From: Oreohelix idahoensis
Lineage: Eukaryota; Mollusca; Gastropoda; Stylommatophora; Oreohelicidae
Direction: 5' to 3'
DNA: 64,000 nucleotides
Assembly (NCBI GenBank): GCA_024509875.1
Contig: JAMPIV010014843.1
Location: forward strand, 496,001 to 560,000
Shown: in pieces, positions 23,714 through 35,358 of the stretch
How positions within the stretch are numbered: the first letter of the stretch is position 1
How the letters are laid out: each line of letters opens with the position of its first letter
Made by a program: the position numbers and the translations under genes
The notes under the pieces: generated by a model
Databases searched by the model: none
What the model was told of the DNA's origin: nothing
What the model saw: only the letters and a program-made list of their open reading frames with translations

Positions 23714-25498
23714 ATGGCGGACCTGGCCAAGTTTCGATCTGCTGCTGTTCAGACTGCAAAAGAGTTAGGATTAGATGGGCAAGTTATGGTTGCCTATGTC
23801 ACTACGGAATGTGACAAATTTATTGAACGCGAAGAAAGAAGATTAGAAAAAGAAGCCGAAAGAAAGTTAGAGGTTGAGACTAAGAGGTTGCAGGCTGAGG
23901 CTGAGACTAAGAGGTTGCAGATTGAGGCTGAGGCTAAGAAATTGGAAGCAGAAGAAAGAAGATTGACTGCAGAAAGAGAAGAGAAGAAATTAGCTGCAGA
24001 AAGAGAAGAGAAGAAATTAGCTGCAGAAAGAGAAGAGAAGAAATTAGCTGCAGAAAGAGAAGAGAAGAGATTAGCTGCAGAAAGGGAAGCAGAAAAGGAG
24101 GAGAAGAGATTACAAAGGGAACATGAGTTACGACTAAGGGAGTTTGAGTTTCAGGGCCATGCTCCTGAAAATGGTGCCAGTCCCTTTGCCTCTGATGCCA
24201 CTGCTAGCCAAGGAGCCTCAACCTCAGCTATGAATTTTCATTTAGATCATTTTGTTGAGAAAGACGATGATATAGAGAGCTACCTAAATAGGTATGAACT
24301 ATTAGCTACCACGTATGGGTTAGAGAGAGAAAGGTGGAGCTTAAAGTTATCTCAGGGACTTCGTGGGGCAGCTTATGAAGTTTTTGCAAAAATGAGCAGA
24401 GGTGATCAGGAAAATTATGACATGCTAAAGCAGGCTCTTTTGTTAAGGTATGAAAAGAATGCAGAATTTTATAGGAAAAAATTTAGGAATGCTAAACTAC
24501 TGTCAGGTGAAACCTATCACCAGTTCTCTGCACGAATAGAGACATACTTGGAGAAATGGACTTCTCTGGGGAAAACCCAAGATCTTAAGGAAATGGTCCT
24601 TATAGAGCAATTAAGAGAGTCCATGGCTCCAGACCTGAGAAAGTTTCTCATGGAACAAGGTGCAGAGAGGCTGGGTGAGTTGCTAAATGTTGCTGAAAGG
24701 TATCAAGCAGCTCAAGCAGAGGTAACAGGTAATAAAAAGAAACAAGTGGATAACTTTAGGGCACCACAGAACTTTAATAAATTTGATCCTAAGGATCAAA
24801 ATAAAGGTAAGCACCAATTTGATAGGCCACGGTATGAAAATAAAAATAAATTCCCACAATTCGATGAAAGGAAATATGATGAAAGAAAATCTTTCAACCA
24901 AGGAAAAAGGTGGTGTAAAAATTGTCAGATGGACAATCATGACACTGACCGTTGCAGAAGGAAACCTGTGTATATGGCAACCCTTCAGGTCAGGTCGACC
25001 TCAAGACAGGAGGAGGATATTATGTTGGATACCACTCCAGAAGAGATGAGGAAGGCACAGGCTGGGGATAAAACACTCAAGCCTTGTTTCAGAAAATTGT
25101 CAACTTGTCATACAACTCCAGGCAAGGGAGATTTTTACATGAAAAACAAGTTGATGTATAGGAAGACTGGAGCTAGATCCAAAGGTCAGGGACAGCTGGT
25201 TCTTCCAAAAAGATATAGGGCAGACTTAATAAGGAGCCTACATGTGAAACCAGATGGGGACCATGAGAAGATAGGTACCATCATTCAAAAGGTGGCTCAC
25301 AATTATTATTGGCCCAAAGCAAGATGGGACATTGAGAATTTTGTAGAAAGGTGTAGCATAGCACATGAGGGAACACCCACAAGTGGGAACATGGATCAGG
25401 ACCTGGACACGCCACGGGGCAAAATTAGGCCTGATAATAAAAAGAAAAATAGATTTGATAAAGTGGACCAAATGGAATGGGAAGCCCCTTTTCACGGA
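23714..25498 (+). pseudogene. Gag of the nested gypsy array, copy 1, with most of Pol deleted
   Basis: ATG 23714 lies 200 bp after LTR 1. The start context GACAATGGCGG is shared with copy 2. Residues 30-145 are a charged coiled coil with four near-identical nine-residue repeats (E-K-K-L-A-A-E-R-E type) encoded by a 27-bp minisatellite. A Gag capsid-like region follows (about 175-340), then a basic linker and a zinc knuckle C-K-N-C-x4-H-x4-C near residue 400. After that the copy skips the protease and goes straight to the linker before integrase, then ends in a short unrelated-looking tail and runs into LTR 2. Protease, most of integrase, RT and RNase H are deleted. The frame stays open across the deletions and 6 codons into LTR 2 (stop at 25514-25516), so a shortened Gag-like protein could still be made. 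Confidence 0.85.
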
Positions 25499-27905
25499 TG
25501 TCATGAAATATTCTAATCCACATATATAAATTATTAGGTAAATATGAAGCCTAACAAATAAAATTAATAAAGAGAAGAGCAATGGTAAAATAACAGTGCT
25601 GTCACAAAGAATGTACTCGAAATCCCCCTTGTTTTCTGCTTCGTCTGCAAATTGTAACGCTTTCACGTTGATAGTAAAAGCTTACTGTATTATACCCGCT
25701 TTCTTCAATGAAACGTGTGCTGTATTTCTTGGAAAAACATTGAGGCAGACTGCGTAATGACCTAAATTAATTCCATTCATGTCTTTTTTTACATTACGTT
25801 ACCAAAACGAACGAACAGATGGACAAAAGGATAGCGAGAAGGGAGAGGCAGAAAGCCGAACATTAAACACGCGTCGCGCGATACACAATTACTACTATCA
25901 CGCGTGTAAGTCTACAAGCACTAACTTTTTTTCAGACGGACAGTGATAAAATACACTACCCTTTCCCAGAGTTAGGTTTATAAATCATAAAAAACTCTTA
26001 TTAGAAAAGATAACATTAGATGGGTTTACGTTTGAACACATAACAGTACCCAGACAGCACATCTTCGAAACAGGAGGTAGAAGAAATTGCATATTTTGAA
26101 CGCAGCCACGTAGCTCCTTTAAATTAGTATTTTTGGGTTCCTTAGGGCTTGCTGACAAATAATATGTAAAACGTTACGCAAATAGTCCAGGAATTAATAA
26201 ATTATACCCAAAATAAAATATTGGGGGTGCCTGACAGCATAAAATCATTTCTGCTCATAAGATTTTTTTTTAACGTGTTTGAAAAAAATTTACGTTACAG
26301 AAATAGCCTACCATGTAAACTCCAAATTGATTGGAGCGCAACAAATGAAAGCCTAACCACGATTGGTCGGGCTATAAATACTATCTTGGTTGTTAGGGGA
26401 GACGGGAAAAGTAACATTTTTTCAAACACTTGTCGAAACGTGGCTCATTGGCCAGTCTCGCTGATATACACACTTGGGAGCGTTATTTCGAAACCACTTG
26501 TTTAAATAAGCTTTTTAAAGCATCAGTGCGTTGAAGCCAGCTTATATTTCTGTTAAATAAAAGCCTGGGACATAAGCAGATGGAAATTTGTGCCAGTTTG
26601 TGCCAGAATTCATTGCTAATCAACGTATCTGTGTTTATTCGTATGAATTGTGGTAAGCTTGAACCATTCAATATCTTTTAATGAAAATTGAATGTGAATT
26701 GTTGATTTATGCCTGTATATATATGTGTAGTTCAGTGGCAAACGTGAGGTAAAGCCTATAATGCTCCAGCCTGAACAGAGGGTGTCGGAGAGAAGTAAAA
26801 CGGCATGGAATGGCCAAACAGTACACTGACACCTGGATGATTGACTAGAAAGAAATAATGCTGGAAGTGCAGAGGCGTAGTAACCATTAAGAAGGGTAAT
26901 ACTGGAATAAAGTATTTCAAATGAAGCTGACTGTTGGCCTAACGCTCTGAACGCAATGTTTGTGCTGTATTGTGATCAGTGTAAAAGAGAATATAAATTA
27001 GTTATGAAGTAGAAGGTACATCCTTCTTGATTTCAGGGACAGTGGTCTTGATGGTACTGAGCAGCACCTGGTCAGAGATTTGCTGAATCCAGAGTCGGAC
27101 AGCATACTCCTTGGTCTTTTTAGCTATCAGTGAGGTGTCTCCTGAGCCCAGAGGAGAATTCGAGCAGAGGAGTCCTTTCCTGCCGCCATCACTCAAGATA
27201 AGCAGAGTTGGCCAGCTGAGCTCAACATTATGTCCCCTCATCTTGAATGACTTTTTAAAATTAACATTAAGAGGGGAATTTACTTGTCTTAAAATCAGGA
27301 ACTGTGAACATCTCCAATACTAGTCCCTAAAGACAAACTATTGAAGTCATGATGACAAATACCAACAGAGCTTGAACAAAACAAAACCAGTATTACCTCA
27401 TTTTACTACTACACAACTGACACACATAGAACATTTGTAATAATATATGTCACTACAATATTCATATTAAATACATTCTGTACATAACTTGTAATTTAAA
27501 TTGATTGTGATTCCTGATTCCCTTGTAGTTGAATCAGGACACATATTCATTCATGCCAGTAATGAATACATTTTGTTATTTGAAAGTTATCAGTGACTCC
27601 TTTAAGATATTCTCATAGAGTGTTATATGTATGTGAGTGTCACAGTGTTGTCAAGAGTAGTGGATTAAATTAAATTGTTTATCTGTCTGTTGTTGTTATG
27701 ACTTACACTTCATCATACACATACCCTAGACATATAACGTAGTCATCACACTATTCCAGAATAATTCTGACTGAGGTATACATATGTGGCAGCAAGTAAG
27801 GTTATCTATAATACACTACTCTTAATAGATATAGATACCTTCACAGCTGATCTCAGTCAGTACACTAAGTCCCTATAAATATTTATAACATCCCACTTCA
27901 CCACA
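25499..27905 (+). repeat. LTR 2 of the nested gypsy array (2407 bp)
   Basis: TGTCATGAAATATTC to TTCACCACA. It is shared between the two internal copies: 3' LTR for copy 1 and 5' LTR for copy 2. It is more different from LTR 1 and LTR 3 in its first kilobase than those two are from each other. Confidence 0.85.
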
Positions 27906-28108
27906 TATATTGGGGTCTCGCTCTTGGGATTTTGAATCTTTCCCTATTAAAAATATTGGGGGTAATTCACTTCAGGGAATATAAGAATTAAAAGGTATCC
28001 TTGGGTGGAATTAAATAAGGTTGAGCTCACGGTGCCTGTGTTGTCCATTAGATATATATTAGAAATTGAATTGTTGGTTAGACATTGTATAAATTTACCT
28101 GATAGACA

Positions 28109-31100
28109 ATGGCGGACCTGGCCAAATTTCGATCTGCTGCGGTTCAGACTGCAAAAGAGTTAGGATTAGATGGGCAAGTTATGGTTGCCTATGTCACAAC
28201 GGAATGTGACAAATTTATTGAACGCGAAGAAAGAAGATTAGAAAAAGAAGCCGAAAGAAGGTTAGAGGCTGAAAGGGAAATTAAGAAGTTACAATTTGAG
28301 GCTGAGGCTGAGACTAAGAGGTTGCAGATTGAGGCTGAGGCTAAGAAATTGGAAGCAGAAAGAGAAGACAAAGATTAGCTGCAGAAAGGGAAGAGAAGAA
28401 ATTAGCTGCAGAAAGGGAAGAGAAGAAATTAGCTGCAGAAAGGGAAGAGAAGAAATTAGCTGCAGAAAGGGAAGAGAGGAAATTAGCTGCAGAAAGGGAA
28501 GCAGAAGATAAAAGATTACAAAGGGAACATGAGTTACGACTAAGGGAGTTTGAGTTTCAAGGCCATGCTCCTGAAAATGGTGCCAGTCCCTTTGCCTCTG
28601 ATGCTACGGTTACTCAAGGAGCCTCAACCTCAGCTATGAATTTTCATTTAGATCATTTTGTTGAGAAAGACGATGATATTGAGAGCTATATAAATAGGTA
28701 TGAACTATTAGCTACCACGTATGGGTTAGAGAGAGAAAGGTGGAGCTTAAAGTTATCTCAGGGACTTCGTGGGGCAGCTTATGAAGTTTTTGCAAAAATG
28801 AGCAGAGGTGATCAGGAAAATTATGACATGCTAAAGCAGGCTCTTTTGTTAAGGTATGAAAAGAATGCAGAATTTTATAGGAAAAAATTTAGGAATGCTA
28901 AACTACTGTCAGGTGAAACCTATCACCAGTTCTCTGCACGAATAGAGACATACTTGGAGAAATGGACTTCTCTGGGGAAAACCCAAGATCTTAAGGAAAT
29001 GGTCCTTATAGAGCAATTAAGAGAGTCCATGGCACCAGACCTGAGAAAGTTTCTCATGGAACAAGGTGCAGAGAGGCTGGGTGAGTTGCTAAATGTTGCT
29101 GAAAGGTATCAAGCAGCTCAAGCAGAGGTAACAGGTAATAAAAAGAAACAGGTGGATAACTTTAGGGCACCACAGAACTTTAATAAATTTGATCCTAAGG
29201 ATCAAAATAAAGGTAAGCACCAATTTGATAGGCCACGGTATGAAAATAAAAATAAATTCCCACAATTCGATGAAAGGAAATATGATGAAAGAAAATCTTT
29301 CAACCAAGGAAAAAGGTGGTGTAAAAATTGTAAGATGAACAATCATGACACTGACCATTGTAGAAGGAAACCTCCTCATTTTGCTGCTATGACATCGGGG
29401 AAAAAGGAAAAGAAGGGCAAACCTGAAGAATTACAGGAACCATACCACCCCCCAGTGTGTGAAGATGTCATCTGTAATGGTGTCACTATAAGATGTTTAT
29501 ATGATACCGGTTTAGATTACGATTCCGTTGTGAGTTCTCACCTGGTGCAGGCCGATCAATACACCACAGAAACAGTGGAGATTCAAACTGCAACCAAGGA
29601 TGTAGCTACCATGACACTTCCCGTCGCCCGAATAAAAGTGAAAACGCGATATGTGGAAGGAATCATAAAAGCAGCAGTGATAAATGAGCCAATCTACCCT
29701 CTAATATTGGGGTGTAGATATGTCTTCTTGGGGAATCCCAAGAGACCTGTGATATTGGCAACAGTGCAGACCAGATCACAGTCAAAGAAGGAGGAGGATA
29801 ATCCCATAAATACTCACCCAGATGAGATGAGGAAGGCACAGGCTGAGGACAAAACACTCAAGCCATGTTTCAAGAAGTTGCCCAAATCTCATACACCTCC
29901 AGGCAAGGGAGAGTTTTATATGAAGAACAAACTGATATATAGGAAGGCTGGATCTGAATCCAATGGTCACGGACAGCTGGTCCTTCCCACTTCATATAGG
30001 ACTAAAGTGTTGGAACTAGGGCATGCGATTCCCTTCAGTGGTCATATGGGAATCAGCGCAACAGGACAGCGAATAGCTTGTCACTATTTCTGGCCAGGAA
30101 TAACTGAAGATATCAAACGATATGTAAAATCCTGTCCAGAGTGCCAACGAGTAGCACCTAAACATTGGACTGCACCAGCAACTCTGGGGGAAATGCCCAT
30201 AGTGGGAACACCCTTTGAGAGAGTTGCCGTGGATCTTGTGGGACCTCTCACCCGAACCAAGAGAAGGAACAGCTACATTCTGACTCTGGTGGACACTTGT
30301 TCTATGTGGGGAGAGGCAGTAGCCCTGTCATCGATTGATTCTAAACATGTGGCAGAGGCATTGCTCACAATTTTCACAAGGTTAGGCTTTCCCAATCAAA
30401 TCTTGACTGATAATGGCTCTCAGTTCAAGGGGAAACTAACTGAAGAAGTTTTCAGGATCTTCCAGGCCAAACACTTCCATTGTAGTGTGTATCATCCCCA
30501 AGGGAACGGCCAAGTGGAAAGATTTAACGGCACATTGATGTCGATCCTGAGAAAGTTGGCACACGAAAAACCAGATACATGGGACCAGTACCTGCACGCC
30601 GCCCTCTTTGCTTATCGGGAGGTACCCCATAGTTCAACCGGTATGGCCCCGGCAACATTATTGTTTGGAAGGCCAATAAAAGGTCCACTTGAAGCTTTGT
30701 TAAGAACGTGGACTGATGAAAAGGCAGAGGAAAACATTACATCTTCATACCAATATGTGAATGAGCTGACCACTCGGTTGAAAACTGGCTGGAAACTTGC
30801 CAATGAAAATTTGAAACAAGCCAGGAAGAAACATGCTGCCTATTATAACAGGAAGGCGAAAGACAGAAATTTGGCTGTGGGAGAGAAAGTACTGCTTCTT
30901 TTGCCTGGGAGTCAGAATAAGTTACAAATTGGATGGCAGGGTCCATATACAGTTCTAGAGAAGGTGTCTAGAACAAATTATAAGATAGATAAGAAGGGGA
31001 AAGAAAAAATCTATCATGTGAATCTCCTGAAGAAATATTTGGAAAGAGAACATCAGGAAGAGACACACTTGTTGACCTTGTCCATCGCCATGGAGATGAA

Positions 31101-32015
31101 AAAGGAACCACTTTCATCATTTGAATATCCATTACACCCCTGTGAGACAGGAGCACAGGTGAAAATCAGTACACATTTAACGAAAACTCAGAAAGAGAGA
31201 GTGCAACAGGTTCTAAATAATCATGCAGAGGTGTTAACAGACCGACCAGGGCATACAAACCTATTGGAATATGATATGAAACTCATAGACTCCACACCTG
31301 TCTGTATGAAACCATATTCGATTCCGTTTGCTAAGGAAAAAGCTTTGAAGGAAGAGATAGACTATCTATTGAAGGAAGGAATTATTTCGCACAGTGAATC
31401 TTCGTATAGTTCCGGTGTTGTACTCTTAAGGAAGCCCTCTGGAGAACATAGACTCTGTATAGATTACAGGAGACTGAATGCTATTACAGAAGGACAGGTG
31501 GATCCATTGCCGGATACAAATCAGCTGTTTGCCAGACTAAATAAAGCTAAATATTTCTCAAAAGTGGATCTGAGTAAAGGATACTATCAGATTCCAGTAA
31601 AGCCTGAGGTTAGACCATACCTAGCTTTTAGTACCTCAGAAGGACACTATGAGTTTAATAGATTGCCATTTGGATTGAAGAATGCGCCTAGTGTCTTCTC
31701 TAGAATGATGAGAAAATTATTGGATCCTCTGAATAATCCCTGTATAACAAATTTTATGGATGATATCCTTATAGCAACAGAAACATTTGAGGAACACATT
31801 GACTCTCTGAACATGCTGTTTGATCGACTTAGGGAGGCAAATTTAACAGCCCGACCAACCAAATGTTGCGTTGGATGTAAAGAATTGGAATTTTTGGGAC
31901 ACACAGTTTATCAGGGAAACATGACCCCTGACCCAAAGAATTTAGAGAAACTACAGAACGCCCCGAGACCACAAACCAAGAAGGACGTGAGATCCTTTGT
32001 CTCATTATGTGGCTG
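28109..32015 (+). pseudogene. Gag-Pol of the nested gypsy array, copy 2: integrase before reverse transcriptase
   Basis: Gag starts at ATG 28109 but shifts frame at 28370-28378, where one base is missing from an A run before the coiled-coil repeats. A long frame is then open to 32028; counting from Met 28636, 1130 codons. Order: Gag capsid (1-165), knuckle C-K-N-C-x4-H-x4-C (229-242), protease D-T-G (290-292), integrase zinc site H463-H470-C500-C503, integrase core D533, D592 and E628 (D-x35-E spacing), then reverse transcriptase with LCIDY, LPFGL and FMDD (1040-1043). Integrase ahead of RT is the order of the Gmr1 clade of Ty3/gypsy elements, unlike most of that superfamily. The gene is cut in the RT-RNase H linker at about 32014, where it joins truncated LTR 3. 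RNase H is missing. Confidence 0.9.
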
Positions 32016-34170
32016 CGTAATGACCTAAATTTTAAATTCCATTCATGTCTTTTTCTACATTACGTTACCAAAACGAACGAACAGATGGACAAAAGGATAG
32101 CGAGAAGGGAGAGGCAGAAAGCCGAACATTAAACACGCGTCGCGCGATACACAATTACTACTATCACGCGTGTTAGGCTACAAGCACTAACTTTTTTTCA
32201 GACGGACAGTGATAAATTCACTACCCTTCCCAGAGTTAGGTTTTAAAATCACAAAAAACGCTTATTAGGAAAGATAACAATAGATGGGTTTACGTTTGAA
32301 AACATTACAGTACCCAGACAGCACATCTTCGAAACAGGAGGTAGTAGAAATTGCATATTTTGAACGCAGCCACTTAGCTCTTTTAAATTGGTATATTTGG
32401 GTTCCTTAGGGCTTGCTGACAAAGAATATGTACAATGTTATGCAAATAGTCTAGGAATTAACAAGTTATAGCCAAAATAAAATGATAGTGCTGTCAGACA
32501 ACACCCAAAATCAGAATCGCTCAGTGGTAGATTTTTTTTCACCACCATTGTACGGGAAATGGGCCACAAGTTACATTTGAACTGATTGGCTGGAATGATA
32601 TGTAAGGCTAAACACGATTAGTCGGGCTATAAATACTATCTTTGGTTGTTAGGGGAGACGTAGGAAGTTAAAATTTTTTTCAAATACTTGTCGAAACGTG
32701 GCTCCATTGGCTAGACTCGCTGATATACTCACTTAGGAGCGTTAGTTCGAGACCACTAGTGCAAATAAGCTTGATAAAGCAACAGTGCGTTGAAGCCAGC
32801 TCATATTTTTGCTAAATAAAAGCCTGGAACATAGGCAGATGGGAATTTGTGCCAGTATTTTGTGCCAGAATTCATTGCTAATCAACGTATCTGTGTTTGT
32901 TTCCATGAATTGTGGTAAGCTTGAAACATTCAGTATCTTTTAATGAAAATTGAATGTGAATTGTTAATTTATGCCTGTATATATGTGTAGTTCAGTAGCA
33001 AACCTGATGTAAAGCCTATAATGCTCCAGCCTGAACAGAAGGTGTCGGAGGAAAGTAAAACTGCATGGAATGGCCAAACAGTACACTGACACCTAGATTA
33101 TTGATTAGACAGAAATAATGCTGGAAGTGCAGAGGCGTGGTAACCATTAAGGAGGTTAATGCTGGTATAAAGTATTTCAGATGAAGCTGACAGTTGGCCT
33201 AACGCTCTGAACTCAATGTTTGTGATGTATTGTGCTCAGTGTAAAAAGAGAGTATAAATTAGTTATGAAGTAGAAGGTACATCCTTCTTGTTTCAGGGAC
33301 CGTGGTCTTGATGGTATTGAGCAGCACCTGGTCAGAGCTTTGCTGAATCCAGAGTCGGACAGCATACTCCTTGGTCCATTTAGCTATCAGTGAGGTGTCT
33401 CCAGAGCCCAGGGGAGAAATCGAGCAGAGGAGTCTTTTCCTGCCGCCATCACACAAGATAAGCTGATGTGGCCAGCTGAGCTCAAAATTATGTACCCCAG
33501 CTTAAAATGACCTTGTAAAAATAACATTAAGAGGGGAATTAAATTGTGTTAATATCAGGAACTGAGAACATCTCCAATAATAGTTCCCATAAAGACAAAC
33601 TATTGAAGTCATGATGACAAATACCAACAGAGCTTGAACAAAACAAAACCAGTATTACCTCTTATTACTACTACACAACTGACACACATAGGATACTTTT
33701 AATAATATATGTCATTACAATATTCATATTGATAAATTCTGTACATATAACTTGTAAGTAAAATTGATTGTGATTCCTGGTTCCCTTTGTATTTGAATCA
33801 GGACACATATTCATTCATAACAGCAATGAATACATATTGTTATTTGAAAAGTTATCAGTGACTCCTTTAAGATATCCTTTAGAGTGTTATATGTATGTGA
33901 GTGTCACAGTGTTGTCAAGTGTGGTGGAATAAATTAAATTGTTTATCTGTCTGTTGTTGTTATGACTTACACTCCATCATACACATACCCTAGACATACA
34001 ACGTAGTCATCACACTATTCCAGAATAATTCTGACTGAGGTATACATATGTGGCAGCAAGTAAGGTTATATATCATACACTACTCTTATTAGATATATAT
34101 ACCTTCACAGCTGATCTCAGTCAGTACACTAAGTCCCCTATACATATTTATAACATCCCACTTCACCACA
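32014..34170 (+). repeat. LTR 3 of the nested gypsy array, 5'-truncated
   Basis: Begins inside the LTR at CTGCGTAATGACCTAAAT, equal to LTR 2 at about 25749, so the first 250 bp are missing. The join to pol falls after a Ser-Leu-Cys-Gly codon string and adds a few LTR codons to the frame. From 32014 on it follows LTR 1 closely, including TACACCTAGATTATT-type variants. It ends in CTTCACCACA at the outer target duplication. Confidence 0.85.
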
Positions 34171-34408
34171 ACCGTGTGGCCTTCCATGCCCGACACTATA
34201 AGAATATAAAGACACGTCTTCTCCGTTTGACAGTCATTTGAAAAAGGGTCCCGTCTCTTGGTCACCGTGCGTGACTACCAACGCTGAAACGTCACAGCGT
34301 TCACTAGGCTAATAATACTTTTTACATTACATTAAACGTTGTAACCCCTAAAATCGCATGCTGCTAACCTCTAGCAGACAATGCCAATTAATCTACCGTA
34401 ACACAGAC

Positions 34409-35358
34409 TTAATGTTGTACCAGGTTCTGGGATGATCCTCTAAGGTGTTTTAGTTTGGGAGCAGTTAGTAAGACATTATAGGTTTCTCAACAGACATTCC
34501 TTTCTTCCCTTCATGGTTATGGCTTAGCAATAAATTGACGACCTCTCTTTGGTGTCAACATGATTTTTAATGATCATAACTTATGTACATGACGGCGTGA
34601 AGATTTAAAACATGCATTATTCATTCAATTACAAGTGCAAGTTGCTCTTATTAATATAGCATGGGGAATCGACATCGTATGAATCAAGCTTATTCAGCTC
34701 CTGTCTACTTCTTCCTTCATATACCAGTTTGCGTTGATCCAAATACATACAAGCAGTTTTAGTTCAGACAGATTAATTCAATTTTATCATTATGTTAGGT
34801 TAGATGCTCATATTCTACCTACCGTTGGTGCTTCTACAGGGCAAATTCACATCTCTGCATTTTTCTCAAGGTGCAACCTGCAGCCATTAGTTCTTTTCTA
34901 AGTGAGCAAGGGCTATCTTTCCTTGATATGAAAATATGATGGGAAATCTGAACACTCTACTTACAGTTCTCCTTGTATGGAATATCTCACATATTATATA
35001 CCAGGATAATGCAACTGTTAAATGAACACATCATGTAATTTAATCGAAAAATCCTCGAAAGTTTAGCAGCCTAAGGACAACACGTCCGGACTCTATCAAG
35101 ACTGATCTGTAGCTGACCCTTGGCCAGGGAAGCCCGCTGGGTTTCAGCTCAATCTGGGTTAGCGTTGCGTGATCTATGCTTATTCAGCTCACGATTGGAC
35201 AATAATTTATCTACGCTATTACTATCATGATCTGTTTCTACTATAAATTTACTGTTTAATTTTTTTTATTTATTTATTTAAATAAATTCCTATCAACCAA
35301 GCTATAGTCTGTTTTAGTTAGAAGTGATAATTCCTAAAGTGATGAACTCACTGTCACA
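34409..35358 (-). repeat. LTR b of the composite, right 950 bp
   Basis: Continues LTR b from 20530 after the inserted solo LTR and its CAGAC duplication. It ends ACTGTCACA at 35358, where internal 2 begins. Confidence 0.85.

Larger units (their letters stand above)
21099..34170 (+). mobile_element. 13-kb Gmr1-type gypsy array with three LTRs
   Basis: Starts TGTCGTGGAATATTC at 21099 and ends CTTCACCACA at 34170. It is flanked by ACCGT at 21094-21098 and 34171-34175, a 5-bp target duplication; the uninterrupted site TAACCGTGTGG is present at 42171 and 50327. Inside are LTR 1 (21099-23509), an internal deletion derivative, LTR 2 (25499-27905), a longer gag-pol copy, and LTR 3 (about 32014-34170), which lacks about the first 250 bp. 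After LTR 1 and LTR 2 comes TGGGGTCTCGCTCTCGGGAT, a plausible primer-binding site. A single insertion followed by unequal recombination and deletions explains one outer target duplication around three LTRs. Confidence 0.88.
20531..34403 (-). mobile_element. Solo LTR of the 796-bp-LTR gypsy family, split by a 13-kb nested element
   Basis: TGTTGCAGGGGC at 20531 to ACCGTAACA at 34403 is one LTR of the family completed at 41609-50560, interrupted at 21098. It is flanked by CAGAC at 20526-20530 and 34404-34408. No gag-pol of this family remains, so LTR-LTR recombination has probably removed the body. It occupies exactly the same target site as the complete element in LTR c. Confidence 0.88.

Noticed and set aside
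23968..24100. Regularly spaced 27-bp repeats that at first sight recall a CRISPR array
   Set aside because: There are no unique spacers; the units are adjacent and keep a coding frame, so it is a minisatellite in gag.
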